From: JABCPE02 sp963509715
Lineage (GTDB): Bacteria > Bacteroidota > Bacteroidia > Flavobacteriales > Weeksellaceae
DNA length: 50,315 bases
Direction of reading: 5' to 3'
NCBI GenBank assembly: GCA_963509715.1
Contig: CAUPCB010000009.1
Span: 1-50,315, forward strand
Of the stretch, positions 34,064 through 43,854 are shown piece by piece; the stretch's first letter is position 1, and each line of letters begins with the position of its first letter. The notes under the pieces are model-generated. The model had not been told where the DNA came from. It was given only the letters and a program-made list of their open reading frames with translations, and searched no databases. The position numbers and the translations under genes are program-made.

Positions 34064-35344
34064 ATGTCTGACTTACAAAACATAAAAAACCGCTTCGGTA
34101 TTATCGGAAATTATCCTGCGCTAAACAGGGCGCTGGAAAAAGCGATACAGGTGGCGCCTACTGATATTTCGGTTTTGGTCATCGGAGAAAGTGGTACAGG
34201 GAAGGAATTTATCCCAAAAATCATCCACTCCGAATCCAAGCGCAAACACCAGCCTTATATCGTGGTAAACTGCGGTGCTATCCCAGAGGGAACGATAGAT
34301 TCGGAGCTTTTTGGGCATGAGAAAGGCGCTTTTACGGGAGCAACCAGCACGAGAAAAGGTTATTTCGAGGTAGCAGACGGCGGTACTATTTTTTTGGATG
34401 AGGCGGGCGAACTTCCTTTGCAGACGCAGGTTCGTTTGCTCCGTGTTTTGGAAAGTGGAGAGTTTATGAAAGTGGGTTCCTCGCAAATCCAAAAAACCAA
34501 TGTAAGAATAGTAGCGGCAACGAATGTAAATATGATGAATGCCATTCAGGAAGGGAAATTCCGTGAAGATTTGTATTACAGACTAAATACCGTTCAGGTG
34601 GATATGCCACCACTCCGCGAGAGAAAAGGCGATATTCATTTGCTGTTTAGAAAATTTGCCATAGACTTTGCCGAAAAATACAGAATGCCAGAACTAATCC
34701 TCACAGAAGATGCAGTGCGGTATTTGGAAAGCTACTCATTCCCTGGGAATGTCCGCCAGCTGAGAAATTTGGTGGAGCAGATGACCGTGGTGGAACAGAG
34801 CAGAACCATCAATGCGGAAAGACTTGCAGAATATATCCCTGCGGACAACAGACTTCCTGTGGTTTCTAATCATTCTAAAACGAATAATAATTCTGATTTT
34901 AGTTCGGAAAGGGAAATCATGTATAAAATTCTCTTTGACATGAGAAATGATATCAATGATTTGAAATCTCTGACTTCGGAACTTATTAAAAACCGAGGAA
35001 CAGGAGAATTCTCTATGCACGAACAGAATCTAATCAATAGAATTTACACGCCTGAGGTGTCTTCTACAAACCCTAGTTCGCTCCTTTATTTCGAAACACC
35101 GCCGACAGAAATACAAAATCCGACCATCATCACAAGGTCTGATATGGAAAATTATAACAATATAGAGGACATAGAATTAGAAGAAGCTCAGCCAGAATCT
35201 TTATCTTTGCAGAATAATGAGCGAGACCTCATCATAAAAGCTTTAGAAAAACACAACGGAAGAAGAAACAAGGCGGCAGATGAACTCGGCATTTCACAGA
35301 GAACGCTTTATAGAAAGATAAAACAATATAATTTGGAAGACTGA
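34064..35344 (+). CDS. Sigma-54-dependent transcription activator without receiver domain
   Basis: This AAA+ protein remodels RNA polymerase with sigma-54. With the ATG at 34064 the product has 426 residues. The ATPase domain starts almost at the N-terminus, with Walker A GESGTGKE (41-48), the sigma-54 contact loop GAFTGA (88-93), and GGTIFLDEAGEL. A Fis-type HTH is at the C-terminus (KALEKHNGRRNKAADELGISQRTLYRKIK). No receiver, GAF or PAS domain precedes the ATPase, so activity is probably set by expression or partner proteins. Its stop overlaps the lptE start (TGATG), so the two are translationally coupled. Confidence 0.94.
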   Translation: MSDLQNIKNRFGIIGNYPALNRALEKAIQVAPTDISVLVIGESGTGKEFIPKIIHSESKRKHQPYIVVNCGAIPEGTIDSELFGHEKGAFTGATSTRKGYFEVADGGTIFLDEAGELPLQTQVRLLRVLESGEFMKVGSSQIQKTNVRIVAATNVNMMNAIQEGKFREDLYYRLNTVQVDMPPLRERKGDIHLLFRKFAIDFAEKYRMPELILTEDAVRYLESYSFPGNVRQLRNLVEQMTVVEQSRTINAERLAEYIPADNRLPVVSNHSKTNNNSDFSSEREIMYKILFDMRNDINDLKSLTSELIKNRGTGEFSMHEQNLINRIYTPEVSSTNPSSLLYFETPPTEIQNPTIITRSDMENYNNIEDIELEEAQPESLSLQNNERDLIIKALEKHNGRRNKAADELGISQRTLYRKIKQYNLED

Positions 35345-35874
35345 TGGGAATTTTTTTAACCAAAATAAAACTAAAAATCGTCCTGATGACAGCTGCCATG
35401 GGAATTATCCTTTCCTCGTGCTACAGCTTCACAGGGTCTTCGCTCAGTCCTGAGACGAAAACGATTTTAATCAAAAATTTTCCGAACAATGCCGCTTTGG
35501 TCAATTCTGATTTGAGCCAAGATTTCACGATGGCATTACAAAATATGTTTTTGCAGAGAACCTCCCTCAAAGGGACTTCTGAAAACCCTGATATCCTGAT
35601 AGAAGGCTATATCTCGGATTACAGCATCACGCCGACATCTATTTCTTCTACTTCGGTAGGGGCAACGGAGGCTGCACAAAACAAACTTACAATTACTGTA
35701 CATGTAAATTATGAAAACAAAATAGAGCCTGAGAAAAATTTTAATAAAACTTTTTCTGGAGAGGCTACATTTAGTAGTGATTTGGATATCAATGCTATAG
35801 AAAGCAGCCAAGTACGAATAGTGAATGAAAGAATTATTAACCAGATTTTTAATGAAATTGTAGCAAATTGGTAA
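35344..35874 (+). CDS. lptE: LPS-assembly lipoprotein LptE (Bacteroidota type)
   Basis: LptE plugs and supports the LptD barrel that places LPS in the outer membrane. The 176-residue product has a lipoprotein signal ending LSSC (Cys26) followed at once by YSFTGSSLSPETKTI, the family's conserved opening. It then has the NNAALVNSDLSQDFTMALQNMF helix and the DILIEGYISDYSITP strand. It overlaps the upstream activator by one base and the next gene by one base (TAATG), so the three genes form one tight unit. Confidence 0.9.
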   Translation: MGIFLTKIKLKIVLMTAAMGIILSSCYSFTGSSLSPETKTILIKNFPNNAALVNSDLSQDFTMALQNMFLQRTSLKGTSENPDILIEGYISDYSITPTSISSTSVGATEAAQNKLTITVHVNYENKIEPEKNFNKTFSGEATFSSDLDINAIESSQVRIVNERIINQIFNEIVANW

Positions 35875-37829
35875 TGGAAACAAGAATAATAGACCTTATA
35901 AAAAACCCTGAAACTCTTAGGGTAGAGGATTTAAACTTATTGGAAACAGAAATAGAGAAATTCCCTTATATGCAGAGTTTGCGGGCTATTTATCTTTTGG
36001 GAGTTCATCGTTTTTATAATGAGCATTTTCCGAAAGAATTAGCAAAAACCGCTGCCTATACGACAGACAAGAGAATTTTGTACAATTTGATTAACAAAAC
36101 CAATGAAAATATGGCTGCGGCCTTGGCAGCAAGTCCGTTTCCTTTCAAAACAGAATTTACTACAAAAACACCTGAAATTCAAGAAATTAAAGTAGAAGAA
36201 ACTCCTATTCACACTGAAGAGAAAGTTGTGGAAAATACTGATTTAGTTGTTGAAACACAATCCGTTGAAATCAGCGAACCCGTATCTTTTGTAGAAGAAA
36301 ATACAAACGAGGAACAACAAACAACAAACAACAAAACTCCTTCTATACCAGATGTTCCATCTGTAGAAGAACCTCAGTATAGCGCCCCTTCTCCAGAAAA
36401 AAGTGAGTATGAACAAAAAAAACTTGCCATCGATGAATATATTGCTGCTGAAATGGCAAAACTAAAATCTGGAACAGCAACGGAAGAGCCTTCTATCGTT
36501 GAAAAAGAAGAAGATGTAGAGCCTGTTAAAGCCGTTGAAACAATCAGCGAAACGGAAAAAGAAGAAATTGCAGTTGAGGAAGTTAAAGCTGAAGAAATTA
36601 CTCCAATAGAAGTGGAAGAGGAAAAAGTTGAAGAAACTGAACCTATTGCTACAGAAACTGATGAAGAGAGATTTTCCGCAGAAGAATTGGCTAGTCCAAG
36701 TACATTTAACCTGAAAAAACCTAAAGAAACAACGATTGATTTCTATAACAAAAAACAAACTGGATATGTAGAAGAAACTTCTACAGCAAAAGAAGATTAT
36801 TACTCTTCCGCAAAACCAGTTGAAGAAGAAAACAAGGTAAAAGAAACAACTGTTGATTTTTATACTAAAAAACAAACAGAGCTAGTAGAGGAAGCTCCTG
36901 CGCAAAAAGAAGATTATTATTCTGTAAAACCTGTTTCTGAAAGTTCAGCTGAAGATGAAACAAAAGAAACAACAATTGATTTTTATGCTCAAAAGCAGAC
37001 TATAGCGGAAACCGCTGTACAAAAAGAAGACATTTACTCCTCTGAAAAAACAGCTAAAAACGAAGAAAAAGAGACAACTATTGATTTTTATGCCAGAAAA
37101 CAAACTGAATCCATAGAGGAAAATCCTGCGCAAAAAGAAAATAATTACTCTTCAGAAAGTTCAACTGAAAACGAAGCAAGAGGAACAAACATTGATTTTT
37201 ATGCTTCTAAAATAGCGGTTTCTGATACACAAGAAGAGCAAAAATCAGCTTATTCTCCTGTGGATATTTATCAAAAACCTATTGAAACAAAAAACACTGA
37301 AAAGGATGAACCAGCAGAAGTTTATAAAAACCCTGTAGATTTCTATTCTTCTCAGAATAAACTTGTTCAAGAAGAGGAAAATATTTCTACAACGGAAGAA
37401 GCAGCAAACAGCGAGAAACCAGAACCAAAGACAGAAATAGAGACAGAAAAAGTTTCAGAAGTAGTGAAACCAGCTTCTAATAGTAATGTAACTTCATTCA
37501 TCAGTACTTGGAAAAGCTGGCTAAAAATAGACCGTTCAGAAATCGTTACTCCTTCTGAACAAGACAAAAAAGCTGCAATCATTGACAAGTTCATAGAAAA
37601 CAATCCAAAAATCTCTCCAATAAAAGAGGATGTAGATTTTATCGTAAAGGAAAAGAGCAATGATATTTCCCACCTGATGACTGAAACGCTTGCTCAACTT
37701 TATGTAGAACAAAAACTCTACACCAAAGCCATCCAAGCGTACAAAATTCTTCAAGAAAAACATCCAGAGAGAACGGATGAATTCAAGGAAAGAATAGAGG
37801 AAATCAAAAAATCAAGAAACATCAAGTAA
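35874..37829 (+). CDS. Acidic repeat-rich protein with TPR-like C-terminus
   Basis: The function is unknown. With the ATG at 35874 the product has 651 residues. The N-terminal domain (about 1-80) opens METRIIDLIKNPETLRVEDL, a form often found next to lptE in Bacteroidota. Residues 100-280 are very rich in glutamate. Five imperfect repeats of 35-41 residues follow (core ETTIDFYxxKQT ... QKEDYYS). The last 50 residues form a TPR-like hairpin (AQLYVEQKLYTKAIQAYKILQEKHPE). No signal peptide or membrane helix is seen. It overlaps lptE by one base. Confidence 0.85.
   Translation: METRIIDLIKNPETLRVEDLNLLETEIEKFPYMQSLRAIYLLGVHRFYNEHFPKELAKTAAYTTDKRILYNLINKTNENMAAALAASPFPFKTEFTTKTPEIQEIKVEETPIHTEEKVVENTDLVVETQSVEISEPVSFVEENTNEEQQTTNNKTPSIPDVPSVEEPQYSAPSPEKSEYEQKKLAIDEYIAAEMAKLKSGTATEEPSIVEKEEDVEPVKAVETISETEKEEIAVEEVKAEEITPIEVEEEKVEETEPIATETDEERFSAEELASPSTFNLKKPKETTIDFYNKKQTGYVEETSTAKEDYYSSAKPVEEENKVKETTVDFYTKKQTELVEEAPAQKEDYYSVKPVSESSAEDETKETTIDFYAQKQTIAETAVQKEDIYSSEKTAKNEEKETTIDFYARKQTESIEENPAQKENNYSSESSTENEARGTNIDFYASKIAVSDTQEEQKSAYSPVDIYQKPIETKNTEKDEPAEVYKNPVDFYSSQNKLVQEEENISTTEEAANSEKPEPKTEIETEKVSEVVKPASNSNVTSFISTWKSWLKIDRSEIVTPSEQDKKAAIIDKFIENNPKISPIKEDVDFIVKEKSNDISHLMTETLAQLYVEQKLYTKAIQAYKILQEKHPERTDEFKERIEEIKKSRNIK
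36723..37213 (+). repeat. Five in-frame coding repeats
   Basis: Units begin at about 36723, 36840, 36963, 37068 and 37179 (spacings 117, 123, 105 and 111 bp, all multiples of 3). Each encodes a variant of KETTIDFYxKKQT. They diverge to the right, which suggests old duplications kept in frame. Confidence 0.8.
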
Positions 37830-37832
37830 ATA

Positions 37833-37861
37833 AAAAAGCCTTCAAAATTTGAAGGCTTTTT
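37833..37861. terminator. Bidirectional terminator between the repeat-protein gene and gdhA
   Basis: The arms aaaaagccttcaaa and tttgaaggcttttt are perfect with a single central base. Confidence 0.92.
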
Positions 37862-37881
37862 CTTTTTTATTGAAAGAGAAA

Positions 37882-39240
<1,359 letters not shown>

Positions 39241-39273
39241 AATAATATGATGTAAAATAATTTATATATTGAG

Positions 39274-39281
39274 CAAATTTA
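39274..39281 (-). promoter_or_regulatory. Probable gdhA -7 element, overlapping a hairpin
   Basis: Leftward TAAATTTG lies about 35 bp before the gdhA ATG. A small inverted repeat tttaaggc / gccttaaa (39278-39300) overlaps it; it could be the end signal of the nfu-mrp unit or an operator. Confidence 0.45.
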
Positions 39282-39324
39282 AGGCTTTTTTTGCCTTAAA
39301 CCTAATAATATTGACCTAAAAAAA

Positions 39325-39558
39325 TCATTCTATATTTACCACACTTTCTATGCTTGGGACATGCTGTTTTACAGTGGTTTCCACACCTAATTTTATAGTA
39401 GAATTACTAATGTGACAGCCAGAGCAATTCCCTAAAAGCCTGACATACACCTTGTTATCTTTTATTTCTACTAATTCTATATCACCGCCATCATTATTCA
39501 AAAACGGCCTAATGCTTTCCAATGCTTTTTTTACTTTCGTTTCTATGCTTTCTTCCAT
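39325..39558 (-). CDS. nfu: NifU-like iron-sulfur carrier protein
   Basis: This is a small iron-sulfur cluster carrier. The 77-residue product is a stand-alone NifU C-terminal domain. It opens with helix IETKVKKALESIRPFL, then NDGGDIELVEI, and has the cluster-binding CxxC in GNCSGCHIS (Cys45, Cys48). It starts 12 bp after the mrp stop, so the two iron-sulfur carriers are probably co-transcribed. Confidence 0.93.
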   Translation of the reverse strand: MEESIETKVKKALESIRPFLNNDGGDIELVEIKDNKVYVRLLGNCSGCHISNSTIKLGVETTVKQHVPSIESVVNIE

Positions 39559-39570
39559 GAGGATTTTTAC

Positions 39571-40668
39571 TTATTTTTTAGTTGAACAACCTGCCATTGT
39601 GGTAATTTTAACAGCCTCTGTCGGAGGGAGATTTTTATTTCTTTCTATGAGGCTTTCTATCATATTTCTCGTGATTTCTGTATAGATTTCTGATATTTTA
39701 GTTCCATCATTCAGAGCAGCTGGTTTTCCTGTGTCTCCTGCCTCTCTTATTCCTTGTATTAAAGGAATTTCGCCCAAAACAGGAATGCCCAAATCTTTTG
39801 CTAAATTTTGGGCGCCTTCTTTCCCAAAGATGTAATATTTATTATCTGGAAGCTCTTCTGGAATGAAATACGCCATATTCTCCACAAGCCCTAAAACAGG
39901 GATATTGATGCTTTCCATTTGGAACATTGCAATTCCTCTTCTCACATCTGCCAGAGCCACATGCTGAGGCGTGCTTACAATAATCGCTCCTGTAACAGGA
40001 AGTTCCTGAACCACAGAAAGATGTATATCTCCCGTGCCAGGAGGAAGATCTATGAGTAAAAAATCTAGCTCTCCCCAGTCCGTATCACGAATCATCTGAT
40101 GAAGAGCTTTCCCTGCCATGGGCCCTCGCCAAACTACGGCTTTATTTGCTCCTGAAAAATATCCAATGGACAGCATTTTTATTCCATACTGCTCTATGGG
40201 TTTCATTAGGTGTTTTCCTTCGATTTGGATGGAACTTGGTTTATCGCCTTCGGTATCGAACATGGTAGGAATAGATGGCCCATATATATCCGCATCCAGC
40301 AGTCCTACTTTGAAGCCCATTTTCGCTAAAGTTACCGCCAAATTAGCAGTCACCGTAGATTTGCCTACACCTCCTTTTCCAGATGCTATAACGATGATGT
40401 TTTTTACGCCTTGTATTTCTTTCCCTCGGATACTTGGCTTTGGTTTGGTTTCTGGAGAAGAAATTTTTAGTTTTAATACATATTGATTATCAAATTCCTT
40501 GGAAAACGCCTCTTTTATGGCTGTTTCTAGTTTTTTCTTCTCGTGCATAGCTGGAGAATGGGCTACCATATCTATATAGACATCATTTTCAACGATTTGT
40601 AGATTGGTTACCAATTCTTCTATTCCTATTTTTTTAAAAAAATCTTCTACTTTTTTTCTCTCCAACAT
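39571..40668 (-). CDS. mrp: Mrp/ApbC iron-sulfur cluster carrier ATPase
   Basis: This is a P-loop ATPase that delivers iron-sulfur clusters. The 365-residue product has an N-terminal MIP18/DUF59-type domain (about 1-85). The deviant Walker A GKGGVGKST follows in IVIASGKGGVGKSTVTANLA, then DADIYGPSIP and the LIDLPPGTGDIHLSV segment. The C-terminus ends in AGCSTKK. The usual central CxxC of Mrp is not obvious, so cluster binding may rest on other cysteines. It leads a leftward pair with nfu. Confidence 0.93.
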   Translation of the reverse strand: MLERKKVEDFFKKIGIEELVTNLQIVENDVYIDMVAHSPAMHEKKKLETAIKEAFSKEFDNQYVLKLKISSPETKPKPSIRGKEIQGVKNIIVIASGKGGVGKSTVTANLAVTLAKMGFKVGLLDADIYGPSIPTMFDTEGDKPSSIQIEGKHLMKPIEQYGIKMLSIGYFSGANKAVVWRGPMAGKALHQMIRDTDWGELDFLLIDLPPGTGDIHLSVVQELPVTGAIIVSTPQHVALADVRRGIAMFQMESINIPVLGLVENMAYFIPEELPDNKYYIFGKEGAQNLAKDLGIPVLGEIPLIQGIREAGDTGKPAALNDGTKISEIYTEITRNMIESLIERNKNLPPTEAVKITTMAGCSTKK

Positions 40669-40743
40669 GATTAAAAATATACTATGACAAATTTAATTAT
40701 TTTTTTGAATAAAGCGTTCTATAAATCACCTCTAATCCTAAAT

Positions 40744-40776
40744 AAAAAGAGAGATTTCCCAAAAGTGAAACCTCTC
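40744..40776 (-). terminator. Terminator of the NlpC/P60 gene
   Basis: Read leftward, the arms GAGAGGTTTC and GAAATCTCTC (one G-U pair) are followed by TTTTTATT. It lies 35 bp past the stop. Confidence 0.8.
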
Positions 40777-40811
40777 CTATTATTATAAATTAAAATATAG
40801 TCTTTAGAAAT

Positions 40812-41486
40812 CTACAATGAAGCCATTTCTTGTATCTTTTCATTGGTCAATATTCTTTTTGCAAATCTGAATCTCAAGCCCCAGTATTTTTCATTTAGAG
40901 AAGATATTGTAACTCCTTTAGATGTGGATGCATGGATAAATTTGATTTCTCCTTCTGGTGTAATTTCTTGAACGATACCCACATGTGAAATTCTGCTTCC
41001 TCTAGTTTGGAAAAATAGTAAATCCCCTTTTTCTAGTTCTTCTCTTTCTACTCTTTCCCCTTCCTGAGCCTGAGCTGAAGAGATTCTAGGAAGATTTATC
41101 CCTGTGGCTGAACCATAAACCGAAAGAACAAATGCAGAGCAGTCTATCCCGCTTCTAGTCATCCCACCAAATCTATATGGTGTCCCGATGTAAGTGTTTG
41201 CTTCGCTAAGAATCCCATCTATAGTAGAAGATTTTTTCTTTGCCATTTTTCTTGCAGAAACCGTTTTTTCTTCGGTTTTTTCAATGGCCTTATTTGATTC
41301 TAGTTCTTTTTTATACTCTTGAGTCAAAGATGTAAAATGAGACTTTTCTTCTGCTAAAACTTCTGGTTTATATGCTGATGGAGTAGCCACTACATAATTG
41401 GATACACAAGACTGAAGAGAAAACAACAATCCTGCCATAAGACTATAAAATAAAACACTTTTTTTCATCAATTGGGATATCTTCAT
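40812..41486 (-). CDS. NlpC/P60 cell-wall peptidase lipoprotein
   Basis: This is a cysteine peptidase that cuts peptidoglycan stem peptides, acting from the membrane. The 224-residue product has a lipoprotein signal ending LQSC (Cys27), a linker (about 30-90) rich in lysine and glutamate, and a C40 domain. The domain opens TPYRFGG, with catalytic Cys116 in GIDCSAFV, His168 in SHVGIV, and a third histidine in FIHAS. The start may also be the Met six codons later (MKKSVLFYS). It is divergent from the MCE gene. Confidence 0.93.
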   Translation of the reverse strand: MKISQLMKKSVLFYSLMAGLLFSLQSCVSNYVVATPSAYKPEVLAEEKSHFTSLTQEYKKELESNKAIEKTEEKTVSARKMAKKKSSTIDGILSEANTYIGTPYRFGGMTRSGIDCSAFVLSVYGSATGINLPRISSAQAQEGERVEREELEKGDLLFFQTRGSRISHVGIVQEITPEGEIKFIHASTSKGVTISSLNEKYWGLRFRFAKRILTNEKIQEMASL

Positions 41487-41711
41487 AGGGGGTAAACTTT
41501 TTGAGTTACTTCTATTTTGAACGGGGCAAATTTAGAAAAACTCGACAAAAATAAAAATGATTTTTGTCAGTTAGTCCATTTTTTAACAAAACTTTAAAAC
41601 TAAAATTGCTGTTTTCAGGGAATTTAAGGCTTTTTGGGTGTCTGTATTTTTTTTAAACTTTTTATTAACATTTTATTAACAAAAGCCTGTTTCTATAATT
41701 TTGATTTTTCT

Positions 41712-41719
41712 TATCTTTG
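41712..41719 (+). promoter_or_regulatory. Probable -7 element of mlaD
   Basis: TATCTTTG lies 16 bp before the ATG at 41736. No well-placed TTG is seen. Confidence 0.45.
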
Positions 41720-41735
41720 CACCTCAATTTATATA

Positions 41736-42671
41736 ATGATGAATTTATCAAAAGAAGTAAAAGCGGGACTTATTGCGATTTTTGCGATTGTAAGTTTCAT
41801 GTTATTTTTTCAGTTTTTGAAAGGAAAAAATGTATTTTCTACGGATAATTTTTTCTTTGTAAAATATGACAACGTAGATGGACTAGAGCCTTCTAATGCA
41901 GTCACTATCAATGGATTAAAAGTCGGATTAGTAGACCAGATTATTCCTATAACATCTAAAGATGGCAAAATAAGTTTCGTGGTAAGAATTTCTGTAGATG
42001 ACCAGTATTCTTTCTCTAAAAACTCACCAGTAGAAATCTTCGAACCAAGTTTAATGGGTGGTAAGCAACTGAAAATCAATTTGGTTTATGATAATAAAAT
42101 TGCAAAAGACGGCGATACATTGGGAGGGAAATTCCAGCTTTCTGCGATCAATGCTATGGCATCCGAAATGGGCCCGAAAGTTTCCAGCGTTCTTACAAAA
42201 GTAGATTCTACACTGGCTAGCACAAATAAAATTCTAGACGAGCAGAACAGAAGAGAAATAAAAACGCTTCTCTCTAATCTAAACACCACTGTATCAGCTT
42301 TCAAAACTACAGCTGACCAAACCAACAGACTTTTGTCTTCTAATGAACATAAAATAAGTTCTCTGCTGGATAACGCAAACCAAACGATGGTTTCTACGAA
42401 AAACACAGTAGATAAATTTGGAAAAGTAGCAGATGAAATAGATGCTAAAAAACTTAACCAATCTATAGAAGAACTTAGCAAAACAGCCAATCAGCTAAAC
42501 CAAGTAATCGCTGGAATAAACCGTGGCGAAGGCTCTCTAGGAAAACTAATGAAAGATGAAGAGCTTTACAATAACCTCACTAAAACTTCTAACTCACTTA
42601 ATGAGCTTATAAGTGATTTAAAACAAAACCCAAAGAAATACATCAATATTTCTGTTTTTGGGAAGAAATAA
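41736..42671 (+). CDS. mlaD: MlaD-like MCE-domain protein
   Basis: MCE proteins bind phospholipids and help carry them between inner and outer membranes. With the ATG at 41736 the product has 311 residues. It has one N-terminal membrane helix (KAGLIAIFAIVSFMLFFQFL) and a single MCE domain (about 38-115) with YDNVDGLEPSNAVTINGLKVG. A long helical tail with repeated coiled-coil-like segments follows, ending RGEGSLGKLMKDEELYNNL, a phrase common in this family. The permease and ATPase partners are not in the window. It is a single gene with its own terminator. Confidence 0.9.
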   Translation: MMNLSKEVKAGLIAIFAIVSFMLFFQFLKGKNVFSTDNFFFVKYDNVDGLEPSNAVTINGLKVGLVDQIIPITSKDGKISFVVRISVDDQYSFSKNSPVEIFEPSLMGGKQLKINLVYDNKIAKDGDTLGGKFQLSAINAMASEMGPKVSSVLTKVDSTLASTNKILDEQNRREIKTLLSNLNTTVSAFKTTADQTNRLLSSNEHKISSLLDNANQTMVSTKNTVDKFGKVADEIDAKKLNQSIEELSKTANQLNQVIAGINRGEGSLGKLMKDEELYNNLTKTSNSLNELISDLKQNPKKYINISVFGKK

Positions 42672-42692
42672 ATAATAATTTTATTTGATAAT

Positions 42693-42722
42693 AAAAAAGC
42701 CCTCCTTGAAAGAGGGCTTTTG
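42693..42722 (+). terminator. Terminator of mlaD
   Basis: The arms aaaagccctc and gagggctttt enclose a short loop, 20 bp after the stop. Confidence 0.88.
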
Positions 42723-42814
42723 CTATGCTGTAAGTTTTATTCTTGTTTAAATTTTTGAACTTTACAAGTTTATATCAATTAATAAAATTTACATTATGAA
42801 TAAAAAAGAATTAC

Positions 42815-42822
42815 TAAATTTG
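42815..42822 (+). promoter_or_regulatory. Probable -7 element of the PPIase lipoprotein unit
   Basis: TAAATTTG lies 25 bp before the GTG start at 42848. Confidence 0.45.
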
Positions 42823-42847
42823 CCTCCCAAGTTATAATACTTTAATT

Positions 42848-43336
42848 GTGAAAGCAGAAACTCCCGATGGCATAGAGGCTAAAAACCCTAGGATAATGAT
42901 TTATCCATCTTCTCGTGTTTTAAAATCAGAGGAAATACAGAGCGTTTCAGAAAGAATAAATGATTTTTTATCAGACTGGACTACACACGGCGAGCCACTT
43001 TCTGCATCATTTAGAATAGAAAAAAATCAGTTTCTCATCATCTTCATCGATGAAGAAAATGCCAAAGCTGGTGGATGCTCGATAGATTCGCTTACGAGTA
43101 TGATAAGGGATATCGACACGGAATTTGGATTGGATTTTTTGAACAGAATGAAAGTTTCTTATATAGAAAATGGAGAAACTAAAACCATCAACCTCCTTGA
43201 TTTCAAAAAAGGAATAAAAAACAGCTCTATCCCACACAATATAGAAGTTTTTGACTTCGCCAAAGAAACATACAATGACTATTTATCTGGCTTCCTGCTG
43301 CCATTAGAAAAAAGCTGGGCTAAAATTTATTTATGA
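42848..43336 (+). CDS. Conserved Bacteroidota protein of unknown function
   Basis: The 162-residue product starts with GTG. It matches a conserved cytoplasmic family of Bacteroidota, with RIMIYPSSRVLKSEEI near the start, FLSDWTTHG, the strand FLIIFIDEENA, and the end PLEKSWAKIYL. Some databases label the family ABC transporter ATPase, but no Walker motif is present, so that name should not be used. There is no signal peptide. It overlaps the GldI-like gene by 4 bp (ATGA), so the two are coupled. Confidence 0.8.
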   Translation: MKAETPDGIEAKNPRIMIYPSSRVLKSEEIQSVSERINDFLSDWTTHGEPLSASFRIEKNQFLIIFIDEENAKAGGCSIDSLTSMIRDIDTEFGLDFLNRMKVSYIENGETKTINLLDFKKGIKNSSIPHNIEVFDFAKETYNDYLSGFLLPLEKSWAKIYL

Positions 43337-43842
43337 AAAATATCGTTTTTATCATCGGTTTTTTATTTGTTTCCTGCTCCAAAAATGCGCAGGTCTACAC
43401 GCCTGTGGGAGGAATGTCCAATGAAGAAATGGGCGTTTCCAAAAACAGAGCAAAACAGCTGAACACCATGGAAAGAGAACAAATCCAAGAATGGATTTCC
43501 AAACAGAAAGAAAAATTCTATCCTACCCAGCTCAACTATTGGAGCAATATAGAAAATCTAGAACAAAGAAAGAAAAAGCAGGACGGAGAGCTGGTTTCTT
43601 TCCAATATGAATTGTACGATTTTGATTTACAAAAATTCTACGAAAAACCTAAAACTTATAAAGACGCTCCTCTCGGAAAATTCGAGGAACTAGATGCCAT
43701 AGAAGATGCCGTTCGGTACCTGAATCCTGATGAAGAAACCACCCTTCTCGTTCCTTCCGTTCTGGCGTATGGGACTTATGGAGATGGCGACCAAATCCCT
43801 TACGACATGCCTCTAATCATTAAACTAAAACTTATAAAATAA
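43333..43842 (+). CDS. gldI: GldI-like FKBP-type PPIase lipoprotein
   Basis: GldI is a lipoprotein of the FKBP peptidyl-prolyl isomerase family needed for gliding in Flavobacterium. The 169-residue product has a lipoprotein signal ending FVSC (Cys15). Its FKBP domain ends LLVPSVLAYGTYGDGDQIPYDMPLIIKLKLIK, close to the classic YGERG...P.L.F.VEL end. The early YTPVGGMSN differs from standard FKBPs. Whether this organism glides is not known, and no other gliding genes are in the window. It sits 12 bp before a second PPIase lipoprotein. Confidence 0.78.
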   Translation: MKNIVFIIGFLFVSCSKNAQVYTPVGGMSNEEMGVSKNRAKQLNTMEREQIQEWISKQKEKFYPTQLNYWSNIENLEQRKKKQDGELVSFQYELYDFDLQKFYEKPKTYKDAPLGKFEELDAIEDAVRYLNPDEETTLLVPSVLAYGTYGDGDQIPYDMPLIIKLKLIK

Positions 43843-43854
43843 TTTTTTAACATT

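Noticed and set aside
36723..37213. Regular DNA repeats as a CRISPR or intergenic repeat array
   Set aside because: They are inside one open frame, all spacings are multiples of three, and the protein sequence is conserved better than the DNA.
42848..43336. ABC transporter ATPase label for the conserved protein
   Set aside because: No Walker A, signature or Walker B motif is present.
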